Both the position numbers and the translations under genes were made by a program. 64,000 nucleotides of DNA from Archilochus colubris (taxonomy: Eukaryota; Chordata; Aves; Apodiformes; Trochilidae): contig CM041084.1 of assembly GCA_023079485.1 (NCBI GenBank), positions 11,034,609-11,098,608 of the forward strand. Reading direction: 5' to 3'. The notes under the pieces were generated by a model. That model searched no databases and was not told the DNA's origin. It saw nothing but the letters and a program-made list of their open reading frames with translations. Positions 25,755 through 38,838 of this stretch are shown here, in pieces (within the stretch, counting starts at the first letter, position 1; every line of letters begins with the position of its first letter).

Positions 25755-26059
25755 GAAGTCATGAGTTATCTCTGTTAAAGTGCTTTTTCCTACCTAGGCA
25801 AAAAAAGGGGTTGCTTAAAGACTTGTTAGCAAGACCACAACAAGCAGGTCAAGAGAGTTGGTTATTCCATTCCTGACAAGTTGTGAAGCTTTGGTTGAAA
25901 TATGCAGCTGGGGTATTCATTCATTTAATCAGCACACATGATGGATGTAAAGAGGTTGATGGAAATGGGCAACACAAGGGGAAGGGTTTTGTTACCTTTG
26001 CTCCCTAACAAGGCATTTTGGAGAAGGCAGAGCCAGAATCATCTGGGAGTGGTGGATTG

Positions 26060-26312
26060 GAAGCAGGGACAGCAAAGGTTGCAGACTGCATCGGGGGAAA
26101 CTCTGACTACATATAAAGAAGAAAACAAAACACAACTAGAGTGGAAAGAGCTGGATCTGGTAGCCCAGAAAGGCTGTGGAAACATTGTCTTAGGAGATAC
26201 TCAGAACTTGACAGGGCAAGGCTCTGAGAAATATGACCCAACTTTGAGCAGAGGGTTGCACAAGATGACTTCCAGAAGTCCTTTCTGACCTAAATAACTA
26301 TGCTAAGATTTT
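26060..26312 (+). mobile_element. Decayed CR1 LINE 3' fragment
   Basis: The core (26162-26312) follows the CR1 order: AGCCCAGAAAGGCTGTGGAA, then TTAGGAGATACTCAGAACTT, GACAGGGCAAGGCTCTGAGA, GAGCAGAGGGTTGCACAAGA and TGACTTCCAGAAGTCCTTTC, ending in a worn tail (CTAAATAACTATGCTAAG). Weaker similarity extends upstream to about 26060 (GGGGAAACTCTGACTACATA aligns with the usual ORF2 C-terminal coding region). An open frame of 116 codons crossing it (25938-26288) is therefore mobile-element residue plus chance sequence, not a host gene. Confidence 0.85.
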
Positions 26313-29300
26313 ATTAATCTGGGGAATGTGTCATAAGTAACAATTCAAGCTTAACTATATGAAATTATGAACTTTTGTTCTATATGATCAAAAGTAGGTT
26401 TTTCAATACACAAGAAGTAATCAATCTCATGGGCAGATGTCATCATTTTCATCTCACTTTATAAAACATACTGCTGTAAAGTGGATGTTTTGCTGCTGGT
26501 AATAATAACAAAAGACTTGCCTGCTTCCTTCCCTTTGTCTAGCAAGCTTTCGTTGACAAATCCACAGCAAAGTCAAAATCACTGACCTCAGAGGCATTAT
26601 TAGTAAGAATGTTTCTCTGACTTGAAAAACCTCTATGTAAAGAAATCCAAACAGTCTGGAATTTAATCAAATATCTGTTTGTGGTTTCAGAATGTTACAG
26701 AATCACTGTAGGTTTCCTGGGTCTTCCTTCAGCACTGCTGCATACATCCCAGTTTATGAAAAGCAGCAATGCTTTCTACTGTAAATGAAGCTTTACTATA
26801 GAAGAAGGCAGCAGCTTTCTCTCTGCTAAGTTAAAGCTTCCAACAAGGAAGACAACAGATTAAGAGAAAAATCAGCACAGGATCATATGGCAAAAAAGGG
26901 TCAATCTAGTAGCGAAAGATCCCAAGCATATTTTAATATGTGGAAAAAAAACGGGTATGTATTTTCAAAGCATTAGGGTTTTTCTGTTCTATTTTCCTTT
27001 TAACTTTTTATAGTTACAAAGAGGTGTTTCAAACAACAACCAGACATCATCTATAATAACACTCTGTTCCTGTAACCTTACGAGGTAAGTATTGAAAGAC
27101 TCTTTGTGTGAAAGAAGGTTATCCAAAACAACAAATATTTTAAAATTTTTTTTCATACCACACCCAATCCTTGCATAACGAGAATTAAGAGCAAAATGAA
27201 CTGAATTAATCCTTTGGTAAGTATTGCTACTGGGCTTTCTTCTTGAGAAATATGTCACCTTCCCAGTTTAACCACAAAAAAGTAACACACTAAGCCCTGT
27301 TTTCACCACTGTGAAACATGCACCTTGGTCATACATATACCAATTACTATCTCTCTTGGTGTGGCATTTGTCCACAAGCATCTGAACATGAAGATTAAAG
27401 AAGAAATTTTCTGTGTATATTTACACAGATTTTTTTACACAGCTGCCTGTCTGGTCTCAGCAGTGGAGTAAAGAGTGTCCAGAGAACACTATAATGTTGT
27501 TCTTCATAAGATTTGAACTGATGCCTGATTCTTCATGGCTGAAATTATCTCATGACAGATTTATCATTTTGATCTCCCAGGTTCCCTGTTCAAATAAGCT
27601 TCCTTCTCATTTCTGTGAATTTAAGATTGTATCTAAGATCTCTTCAGTTTCAGAACTGAGTTTTTCACCTTTCAAAATTATGTTCTGCATTCTCCCTACA
27701 GTCATGTTTTGGGTTTTTTTGTTTTTTTTTTTTATTTTATAATTCCAGCTAAAGATCCAAGTGAGATGGTAATTACTTGCACATAAGCTTCACAGTAGTA
27801 TGGGACAGTGAAAAAATAGCAGGTATTCTGAAAAATGTGTGTCCTTTGTTGAGCTTTCATTAAATGTAATCTGACAGATATTTTTCATAAAATAGAGGTC
27901 TGACTGCTTAAATTTTCCAAAAATTCCCAACCAATTTCTAACTTTCATAGGCAAGCTTCAATGGCACTCAGGTTTTCCTGTGTCCCTTAAGAATTTTTAT
28001 GTATCCTTAAGATTTTTTCTTGCTTCTTTATAGCACTGCACAAATATATTTCAGCACCAACTTAGCTGTTATTGAAAATGAAGGCCACACAGCAATCACC
28101 TTTCCAACAGCTACAGTTGGAGAATCCAAGTCTGACAATGCAAGACAGTCTGGAGTTATCCCCATTCTCTGGCTTTTGAAGTGCTGCTGATCTCCAGCTT
28201 GTGCTAATGTGAAAATCAGGACCATTTGACACTATGATCCAGGAACTTCATTGGGAATTTTCCCACTGAGCTTACTCTGCTTTGGATCAGGTAGCTGCTT
28301 AGAAACTTTAATATGAATTTCAGAAAATTCACTTTTGGCTCAATGCACAAATCTGTCTTGCTTAAGTAGACTCAGTGCATTATGACTTTTCTCTGCTTGT
28401 AGTGATGTTATTGTCAGACTTTGCCCTAGACTGTGCCAAAAGGATTTAATTGAGGGTATTTTGCAGTATTTTTAAAGCATGGACTTAACCTCTAGGACTT
28501 ATACGCATTTTTATTTTATGTTTCAGAAACAATCCTTAGAAGATGATAATTTGTCAGAATGCTACTTTTTAGAATGAGATTTCACTGTGATGTTTGCTGT
28601 GGTTTTTTTGTGCTTATTAGGGTTCCTACTGACAGAATGACACTTTGAATCAAATGTCCATCAGCAGCTTCAAAAAGCCCAGCACGTCACCTTCATGCAA
28701 GAGTTAAACCCATTACTGATACAGCATCCAGTGAAACTAATGAAAACAATCTATTAGCTGCTGTGTTTTGTTCCTGGGGATGTGTAAAACGAAAATCAAT
28801 ATGAACAATGTGAACATTTTAAGGCAACACTGGTGCTGCTTGTTTTTGAAAATAAGAATTGCTTCTGTTGGTATATTGTAAAATATTCTAGGATTTCCTT
28901 TAGTTCACCTACAAGTTTTAAATAGAAGACAATAAGCTCACTGGGGAATCTGCCTCTGACACAACACTGAATTTCTCTTTATGAACAGAAAGCAATCTGT
29001 CTGACTAGGACATTGAGGACCAGTAATTTACTACCTCAGCTGTAATTTTAAGTGCTCAACCAGTGCAGGGATTGAAGCTTTCATTCTATAATTATAGAGG
29101 AATCAAAGACTAGCACACTAATGTATTGTGCTACAATGCCAGGTATTTATAACCATCACTTCTCAGGCAATATGTTTTTAACATGTTAGGATGGTAAGGC
29201 TGTCAGAAACAATCCTTTTCCTTTTTTTATTTCTTTTTAAACATAGGCTCCCGAGAATGTCTGAAAAATGCAAATTATTTTTAAAGCTTACACTACTATA

Positions 29301-29392
29301 GTATTTTTAAAGGAAGAAAAGATCCTGTGCAAGGATTAGTTTTGGTCTTTCCACTGTAATAAAATACAAGGAACACCAGAATATAATATATA

Positions 29393-29470
29393 CATTAAAA
29401 AAACAAGCAAACAAAAAAAAGTAAAACAACCAAACAACAAAACCAAACCCAAAAAACATGGAAAAACAAA
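29393..29470. repeat. A/C-rich low-complexity tract
   Basis: A and C with few other bases (AAAAAAACAAGCAAACAAAA, ACAACCAAACAACAAAACCA). It has the same character as the tracts at 50.7 and 51.2 kb. Confidence 0.85.
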
Positions 29471-32304
29471 ACTCCATGATGTCATGATGTATAACAAAGT
29501 TAAGACTGAAGGTTTGGGTTCAAGATCAGTCTGCCATCCCAAAGTACTTCATGCCACTCCATGAGTCCACTCATCTCACTGAAAATTGGTGTTTAAAGTC
29601 TCTTCTTCAAACATAATATTTTCACTATAGTTTCAGAGTAATCACCTCAGGGATGGGTTTGTTGTTTTTTGTTTTCTGCTCACCTGTGAGCTACCCATGT
29701 CACCAGTCTTTCCTATCACTACCTGAAATATGCATTAGTTAGTTCTTGGAAAAACTTGTGTATTAGATTTTTAAAATTTGGCTGTAAGAAAGCACCACCT
29801 GGATAAAAATCACAGCTTTCTGTGGGGATATAAGAACTTAGACAACACTAACCCTTTCATCAGGGGAGTTTTCTTGGCTCCAGTGCAGAGTTTGTGGCCA
29901 AAGGGGAAAAAAAATACTATAAAAGAAAATATATCACTAGTCACAGTAATGTCCTTCTCACAAGTGTTGTCCCTTATGCTGCAGTCTGACCTTGCCAGTC
30001 TGTACTCAGGGCTTCAGCCCGTGCCTGACTGCTTAGGGATCTCCTGTCTCCAGATTTACTTTTCCTCCTCATTTTAGTTGCCCTGTGCCTTGCTTCACTT
30101 TTTGATATTTCTGGGCAGCTTGAGGAAGCCTATGGTTCCTCTGGAAATAGAGTCAAGGTACCTCTGTGCTCTCAGGAAGTTCTGTTGGAAACACGAGGAA
30201 CATTTTCTACAGTCCATTCCTTTTACAGTAGGAGAGTCTTTCTAGGTAATGGATCAGCCTACTAATAAGAAATATCAGGTTGTCCTTCATTGTATTGTTT
30301 CTAGAGTTCCCGGGACAATGAAGCCTTACATTTGTTAAGGCTTTTGATGTCATATTATCTTACAAATAAGTATTAATAATGGAGAACCAGCTTGAAATTA
30401 TTAATAAATAACCTGTTATGAAGTTGATTTAGTATCTGGAAAATCCTGACTTGCATGCCCAATTAATTAATACATTAGCTCACAATTCAAGTGATGCAGT
30501 TTCTGTCAAAAGCTCTCTGCACTGCTCCTTTGCTCTGGCTCTGGCTCAGACTAATGCTCATTCAGGAAGCAAGAAGGTTTTCTGTGCTGTTCCATCTCAG
30601 TGATCTGATGACACCCACCTTAACCAGTTTCTTGTCTCAGAGATTGACTCAAATGAGCATTTTCAGAGAGAAAGCTGAAGCACAGGGAAGGGTCTCCAGG
30701 GCAGACTGAGGATGCATCCCAAGTCCATCACACTTGCCCAGAAGCACTGAGGATGGTTTATCCTTGCCAGCAGTCAGCTAATGGACACTTACAAACTCTG
30801 AACCATATCTGTTTTCTGTGACTGTCTCCATTTATTCTTGGACCTATTAAGGACTGAGGTGTAGGGGAAGCCTCCTGGATGCTCATGCAATCAGCACCAC
30901 AGAGATAAACCATTTATCTGGCAGAAGATATGGGCCCATGACTACTTGTCCCTCCTCTTTCTTTGCACCAACTATATCCCTGGCACATGAGAAGATCAAC
31001 AATCATTTACTTATCCTCCCTCTCTAATTTTGGACAGAAAATCCATTCCCCTGGCTGCTTGCAAACCTAAGGACCCTACATGGGTTGTGTCTACCGCTTA
31101 CCTTGATTTCCCTCATTTTGTTCTTTTGGTGAAATCTCTGATTTGGTGGTACTACTGACTGATGTGGGATTGTTAGTCTCCAGTTCTGGATTGTCTCCAG
31201 TGCTGACAGCCAGGTTACTGTTTGACACCTAGAAGGAACTTAATTGGTTTTTTATACACTGATTGCAATGTAGATTGTGCCCTTGGTAGCAATATGAGTT
31301 TCAGAATAAAATAAAAAGCCAAAGTGTAAAAAATCCTGCCAGCCAGCATAAAAGCAGAGACAAAGCCTCATCTTCCCTTTTTTTAAATAAAAAGGAAAGA
31401 GAAATCTGTATAGACAGATCTAGAAAAATAATTTATTTTTTGCAATAAGTTATGAGAAGTGTAAATATCAGAATCAGCTAATGTGAGATATTACACTTAT
31501 GAAGGCAAGTTCTGGTATTTAAAATTGGTTCCAACTTAGATACAGATATAAGGAGTATTTTCTAATGTATCTGCCATCTCTATCCATTTCTTTTATGCAC
31601 TTTCCAGTGTGTATTTCTGAAGTCCTGTGTTATCTGGCCTCACCCACCTGAAAGGATGAAGTTTAAGCTGATTGCCTTGAATACCTCTGGCTCAGGACAG
31701 GGCATCCTCCCTGAGTCTGCCTCCTTTATCACTTTACTGCAGAAAGAAGTTCTTCGGACCCCATGTATAATGTGAGCTGAGACAGGGCCCATCACAAACA
31801 CATAAAATATCATACGCTGTCTGCTCTAGCAATCTGTTTCTTCTGGTGACATATTTTCCAGTCTGTTTCCCAGTGCTGACATGAGCTGCTTTCTCAATGC
31901 CGTATCCTCAGGTTGCTGAGTGGCAGGTAGAATTTGTTTTTCCCAGGCCTCTTACAAATATGCCATTCTTCCATGGCAGAAACGAAGAAGGACCAGAGAT
32001 TCAACCTAACTGATGATAAAAATGGGATGTGGTCCTTACAGCTGTCTGACATGGCACAACAACCCTGGCCTGGCATCATTCCTTTAATTCCAATGCCAAA
32101 GTAATTTGTCTCAACTGCTCAGCAGCCAAAACTACACAAGCACTATTGGAACTTGGGGTGGTTGGTGTTGTTCATCTTGCATTGTATCATATTTCTTATT
32201 GTGCATCTAAAGCTGAAGATAGATATGTAAACAAGGAAAGACATCTGAACTTGAGTTAAGGTTCTCTCTGTCAAATATCATTAAAGCTCTGGAGAGATCT
32301 CTTA

Positions 32305-32345
32305 ATATATACACATGTGTGCATGTGTGCATGGGTGAACGTGCA
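32305..32345. repeat. Imperfect (TGTGCA)n purine-pyrimidine alternating tract
   Basis: ATATACACATGTGTGCATGT followed by GTGCATGGGTGAACGTGCAC is mostly alternating purine and pyrimidine, a sequence type prone to Z-DNA. Confidence 0.7.
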
Positions 32346-35300
32346 CCCACATGTAGGAGGTGCTACAGAAATAATGCATTGAAATAGAAAATATTTGCTT
32401 TCTTTTCTATGAAAATGAACATCAGAAAGAGAAGGGTAAAGATTTTAAAATAATTAAGAAAAAAATACCCCGTAACCTCTCCTTCTGTTATCTGACCTTG
32501 GTTTCCATGGAAACAGGATCAGAAATGTCAGTAGCAGGAAGGACTCTCACTTTAACATGTTACGTACAAAGAGGAACTGGTACCCAACACAGACACACAC
32601 CAGCATGAACACTCTGGGAGTTCAAGGTGCCAATGAAGATCTGCTGTCAGTGGTTTGAAGCAAACTATCAGACTTTCAAAGGGAGAACAGGAGAACCAGA
32701 CTGTGCTGTCTGTAAAATTAACCTCTTAGACAGAGTTCTTGCTAGGCAGTAAAAAATGTAGGTGTCCAGCATCATTAGTTAATTATAATTAGGTTAGTGT
32801 GGCTTCATATAACTCATATATCTACATCTATATCATCTATATATAAAACTTACACCAAAAGGGCATGATCTGGATATTTTTAAGGAGAAGGGACTTTAAT
32901 TGCATGCAGAAAACCCCATTTGCTGTTGAATAAGCTGAAAAAAATCCTAGGAACGCTCATGCACAGAGAATATGTGAAGCAGAAGGTGGTTATGGAAATA
33001 TCTGGCCCATCTGCAGCAATGGCTAAGTCCAGGATCCTATCAATAATATATTCTACCAGCAAAGAATGAACACTTTCATAGCTTCACCAAAAAGCCAAAA
33101 CAAAAGTATGCCATTTTCCATCAAATACTGACCACATACAAGGGGCTGACCCTGGGTACATCATTCACTTCAATTCCTTATTGATCCTATCTCCCCAGGG
33201 TCCTACTTACTAGGGTCATCCATCCATTGTCCCCTAACATCTGTGACTCTCATGGCTCCTGCTCATGCTCAGAGTTTTCCCATCCCAAAGGTAAATCTTG
33301 GTCAAGAGTAACTACATTACAGATAAAGCTTTGTTACTTAATTAAGGCATAGAACTAATTGTCTATAATGATGTCATCAAAAGGCTGTTTGCTAGAGTAC
33401 AGCACTGGAATAATTTACATAGAGAAGCTCAGAAAAAGACCACAAATAACACACAAACCCACAGTCTTCTTTGCTTCATTATTAAACAAGAATGAAGGGA
33501 GTCAGTTGTTGGCATCGGGGTTATTGACAATACTGATACACATCAAGCCTATTATAGAACCTGACATTCCTTGTTTATTTTCTCTTTTGATTTTTTTAGC
33601 ACCTTATGTTTCTTGTTCAACAAATTGTTCTCAATATGACGTATTCACAATAAGCCCATAAGCACAAACTGAAACACAATTTCCTGCTAGCTTCAGTAGA
33701 AATACATTAATCCACTGGATATTTCCCAGGACAATATTATCTCTCATGTGCAGGCTATATTTCTCTCATTCAGCTGCAAAGGGGAGAAAAAATCCTTGAA
33801 AATCTGTTTGAAAAGTGACATGCAAGAAAGTCATAGGTAAACTGCCTCTTACTCATGTGAAGACTTTTCTATTTACCTATCTTTCCATCTATCTATCATC
33901 CATTTTTTTTAAGCACATAATTTACTAAAAATCCCTCCCTGAACATGACAGTGAAGCTAAATAATGAAAGAAAGTCAAGAAGGTAGTTAGGTTGCTGTAC
34001 TCGGGTTTGCTTTGAAATGCTACTGTCATCTGTTTCTAACTTTGTAAACAAGAGCATTTTGCATATCAGGAAAGGAAGAATACTATCTGCTCTGTCTGAA
34101 GACAGGCATCTTTTAAATACCCAGTGCTGTTATTCACCCTCACATTTTCAAGGCCACATATGCTGCCATGCCTTATAAAGATGCAATATTAAATGCTGCC
34201 AGGACTCCAGAGGTGGTTGATTACTGGTCTCGTATGACCCACAAGGCTAAAACACTAACTTGCTCTTCACTGTCCTGTCAGCTGGTAATGAGAAATGCTT
34301 TCCTCCAAAAGAAATAAAAAAGAACTACTTCAGAGGAAGTTTGAACTTTAAAAACTAAGCAGGTTTTTGTTCCTTTTTCCCTTTTCCTCTTTCTTTTCAA
34401 ATGCTCACATCAAGTAGTAATCTCTCTGCAACTCAGAGAAGGGACAGAGCTTGGACTTGGGATATAGCTCTGTGCAGATTCATGTTCTTCCTTGCCTTTC
34501 CCAGCCTTTTTTAAAAATATTAGATGCTTTAGAAGACCTGCTGGCATGCTCCTAACAAATTCAGATTGTTCTGACCTTCTAGAACATTGTGTTCCTGGTT
34601 TATACGAGGCCATATCTATCAAGCCAGTAGCCCTGATTCTCCTAGGGAAAGGTGGGCACTGTGAGAGATTGCTCCACATCCCCATAGCCAGTGGACATCT
34701 GCCATGTATTTTCTAGAGGTATTCTGAGGAAATGCCCCAAAAATCTTGATTTGCACCTGTGGTAGTGGAAACAGAGAGTGAAAACAATTGCAGCCAGGCA
34801 AGCATAGAAAATGAAGGTAACACTAATCTTCGGGCAAAAATGTAACATGGGGCTACTCAGTGGAACTCCTTTAAAGAAAGAGATTCTTCAGGGAAATTGG
34901 CTAAGAAGGAAAATCTGCAAGAAAAGCTTTTTTCTTTAGTTCTTTGTAGTTTCTACTCTGGGATAGAGCTGGACATGAGAAGTGCTGAGAACAAACATGA
35001 GAGAGTAGAAGGGAACAGATCACAGGTACCAAAGGCTTTGATTACACTCCTCTTGCCCCCGGCAAGCTGCCTGGTTTCAGTGAGGAGATGGCCATCCTAA
35101 TGTTTTGACATCTGCTAATTCCAGCTGAAAACAAACTCCAGGATCAAACCACCTGAGGGGCTTGGTTTGACTCTACCTTGTCATTTGTGTGAAGACAAGA
35201 GGACCAGCAGTTAATCTGAATATTTCTATTCCCCTGTGTCCAGTGTCCCTAGTAAGTCAACTTTTGATACTTCAGAGCAATGGCTGTGTTTAGTTTATGT

Positions 35301-38089
35301 TTAATTAAAGCACTCACCCATTCCAGTAATAAGGACCTTTCTTCTTGCAATAGGATTGTGGTTTCCCAGCCACCACTATCACCAACAAGTGTATGGTTTT
35401 GTGTTTCTAATTAATGAATATTCTTGAGTATATTGGAACAGAAAATTCGCTGTTCTTGGAAAGTTAAGAGCCATTCAAAATAAGCTCCTTTTCCTTACGG
35501 ATACAATTTCACTAGACAGGAACTAAAACACTTATTTGGCTGATGGTGCACAGTCAGGAATATCCCAAGGAAAAAAATGTAAGTTTTGGTGCTAGATAAA
35601 AATGGAAATGAGAAAACTTGAAAGTGGTGGCTACAGTGACACTGATCTTGCAAGTATCTTCAAAGGAGTGGATTTTGTGTACATGTGCAACCTCACAAAT
35701 ACGTGAGGGCTCTTCCCTAAAGATCTGCAGGAGTAGTTTTTGAAGTGACAGTAAAAGCAATTCTGTACTTTATAGGTGCTTTTTCCTTTGACCATAGCTA
35801 GAGTTTTGGGTGCTCTGGAAAAAAGACCTTAAAAGTTCTGCTTTGGAAATGTACCCAAACTGAACTTTCAGGCTTGGCAGGCAGACAGGCTTTGTCCTTG
35901 GTTTGGAAGGAATAGCCCTTGGAACTCCAGAGGGAAAGAGAAGAAAAACAGATGGAAGGAAATTAATTCAATAAAAATAAATTAGACCTTTTAAGCAGTA
36001 TTGTTTTTAATATTTATGATGCAAAGAAGATTTGCATTTTTCTGTCAGTGAAGTATATGTCTCTGTTTGACCTTCACTCACTCAGTGAACGCTTTATTCA
36101 GCCTGAATGGCAGACATTTTTCTGTCTTTTCATGGACATTTAAAGAAAATCTAGATGCTTCTATTTCTTTATTCACATTGTAAAATGATCCTTGATGATA
36201 AGAAAATGGTAATATTTGCTCATACCACATGACTGGATCAAGGTAGCCAATGATCTGTATCTGGGTTGCTACAGCGTGATGTATTAGACTTCATACAATT
36301 TGCTGCAGGCAGAAATCTTAATTAAGGCCTTTCCTAAAGAGTGACCTTCAGGGACTGCATTTTTGAATTGATGTAAAAATAGACAAATGCTCAAACAGCA
36401 CTAAGGGAGTTGTAGAAGGGTGTTAAATGTACATTTCCTCATTTCCTCTGCACTATTATTGAATGAGTTGTGAGGTGTTTTCTGTGAACAAGCAGCCTTA
36501 ATGTGTACAGAAAGAGATTTCAACTTGATGTGCAGAGCTCAGCTTCTCCTCTGCTTCCAATGTAAGTTGCACGTCTAATTTGAGAATATAGTCCCCTGGG
36601 CTTTATTCATCCATATTTTACCATGCTCATGGATATGTACTATTTGGGATCTTTCTAATTAGCTCACCAAGTGTGGTGTCTTGCTCTGTGTTCATCAATA
36701 ATCCCTATACCCAGCATACGGTGGCACTTGGGCAGGTTTGGCTGGGCAGGAAAGGGATTGTACTCAGCACTTTGGAAGCAATTAACCCTACTCACAATAA
36801 AGGGTTTTTAACAGTCATTACAGCCATGTGGGATACTTATAAGTGTCTTTAGGCTGTTCTGCAGTGAATTTTCACATGAAACATCCTTATGGCATGGTCT
36901 TTCCTTATTTCTTCCACATAAACTGAATTGCCAATACCCTGGAATTTTTGTGCTGTGGTTGCACAGGGACTGAGGTAAGGCTGGGTTGTTCCTCCAGGTC
37001 CAGGCTTGGATTTGATCTCCAGAGACAACAGAAGACATGAAGTGCCAGCACCCCTATGGTCTCCACAGAGCTGTGGTATGTGGCAACACACACAGTTCCA
37101 CACTGGCTCTTCTGATGTCCCCAAAATTGCTGCCTCATCTGAACAGTTTTTGGTGACTGTCTGAGGGATGCCATACACCAAGATAAGGAAAGCCGATTTC
37201 AGTTGCCACAAGTTGTCTAAGCCACTTAAATTTTGAAGATGAAAAATACTTTCAAAGTAACTTTTAAAAAGCTTTTCACATGAGTTATCCCCACCCTGCT
37301 ATACAATACAGCTTTCTTCACGGGCAAAGATGAAATGAAATAGCTGCTGGAGCTTATAGAGAGCTCTTGTCAGAGATGGGGCTTTTGTCTGCTTTTTTTG
37401 ACAAGCAGAAAAACCCTGGCTTTTTAAAGCTAAAGCCTATTGTGAGAGATACAAACCAGACACTTGGCTAGACTCACCCGGCCTATTTCCACTGCAATAA
37501 GGCTGTGCTATCAGTTTACAGGAGCCAAAGGACTGGCTGTAACGAGGACAACAATGTGCTTCAGGGAGTTCTGCAGCCCAGGAGCCAAGGGCATGGAACA
37601 GGTGGATGAGCTGGAGCTGCCTGACCCACCAAGCCCTACTCCAGCCCCCATGGGGACACGATGCGTATCAGTGGCATCAGCCCATGGGTGGCCCTCAAAA
37701 TACCACACAGTGTGACACAGGTGTTCAGAGTACAAGCTCCTGTCCAACTGATTTACATGAAACAGTTCTAAGATCCTGAGCTCGTAGTGCTTACTGTCCC
37801 GCTTTTTTTGTAAATAAATATTCACCTGCGTGCCCCAGAGTCTACACCCTAATGGGGTTCATCCCCTGGAGTGGCTGGGACACTGCTGCAGGTGGCACAA
37901 TTTCTCTTTTTATTCCCAGTTCTGCTAGTGCTCTTCAAACATGACCTGAGGACAATGACCTCATCTTGCTGTTACTCTTTCCCGACCTACAAAACAGAGC
38001 TAATTTTGCTTATCTGAGGGGAGCAGGGAAAGGCCTGATGTTTGCCAAAGAGCTTAACCTTGCTTGGATGGAAGATGCAGCAGAGGCCC

Positions 38090-38133
38090 AGGATGACAAC
38101 AGCACCTTAACAGGATGACAACAGCAACTTAAG
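38090..38133. repeat. 22-bp tandem duplication
   Basis: Two adjacent units starting AGGATGACAACAGCA (38090-38111 and 38112-38133). They differ at an internal base (ACC versus AAC) and at the last base. Confidence 0.85.
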
Positions 38134-38275
38134 CATCATACTGCACAGCCTGCTAATGGCCCCAGTAAAGCCTCAGTAGAAAAACCAGACAGTAAGTCAT
38201 CCACGTTTCCCAGCAGGATGTCCTGTGACATCTCTGCCCTTCTGCCACTACAGAGGCACAGGGTCAGTGCTTCAG

Positions 38276-38560
38276 CTCGAGCTAGAAAAGGCTTCTCGGG
38301 CTCTGTTCCAGGATGCTTGGCTGGCAGAACCCTGAGCTAAGGAAAAAATAAATGATGAACCAAAGAGACAGCTCGCTCTCAGCCTCACACGTCGTCGAGG
38401 AGATAACAGGCCAGTGCGTATAATGATCTGTGCTGAATCATTTGCCACATCGGTATCAGAAGCTCTCAGCTTCATTCAGGGGCTCTCTCATCCAAACTGC
38501 ATGTGAGATGACAGTGTTAATATATCAACGCCTGCAAAGGCAGCTGTAATGAAATCTGTC
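38276..38560. promoter_or_regulatory. CpG-retaining block, candidate conserved non-coding element
   Basis: About eight CpGs occur within roughly 180 bases (for example CTCGAGC, TCTCGGG, GCTCGCTC, CACGTCGTCGAGG, GTGCGTA and ATCGGTA), while the flanking kilobases are nearly CpG-free. It is not a CR1 piece that I can recognise and no coding frame spans it (the 67-codon minus-strand frame is unremarkable). It could be a small unmethylated regulatory element or an unrecognised repeat. Confidence 0.3.
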
Positions 38561-38770
38561 AGTGTTGCCCCTGCACCAAACACTACTTGAAAAAGCAGAT
38601 GTGTAGCTCAGATTCAGTTTATTACTGTCTGAACCTTCCTCACTTACAAAACTAAAGGGTGATTAAGGGGAAATCCCTGACTACTGAAAACTGCAGTTGT
38701 TGTTGTGTGCAGCTTGGAACACAGCAGGAACACTGTCCGGAGCCTGCTGTTGCATTACTATTACCATAGT

Positions 38771-38838
38771 AAAAATAATAATCATCATCATCACCTTTAC
38801 TGCTACTACTACTGCTACTACTACACTACTACTACTAT
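38771..38838. repeat. Mixed trinucleotide array (ATA/ATC then TAC/TGC)
   Basis: AATAATAATCATCATCATCA is followed by TACTGCTACTACTACTGC and more CTACTACTA units. It is an interrupted trinucleotide microsatellite, with no open reading frame suggesting an amino-acid repeat. Confidence 0.9.

Larger units (their letters stand above)
26313..38089. other. Unique non-coding sequence
   Basis: Apart from the low-complexity tracts listed separately (29.39 and 32.3 kb) I see only short unrelated open frames. No splice-flanked open block with recognisable protein content was found on either strand. Confidence 0.55.

Noticed and set aside
25938..26288. 116-codon open frame as a possible gene
   Set aside because: Its second half is a decayed CR1 3' end; the first half shows no domain.
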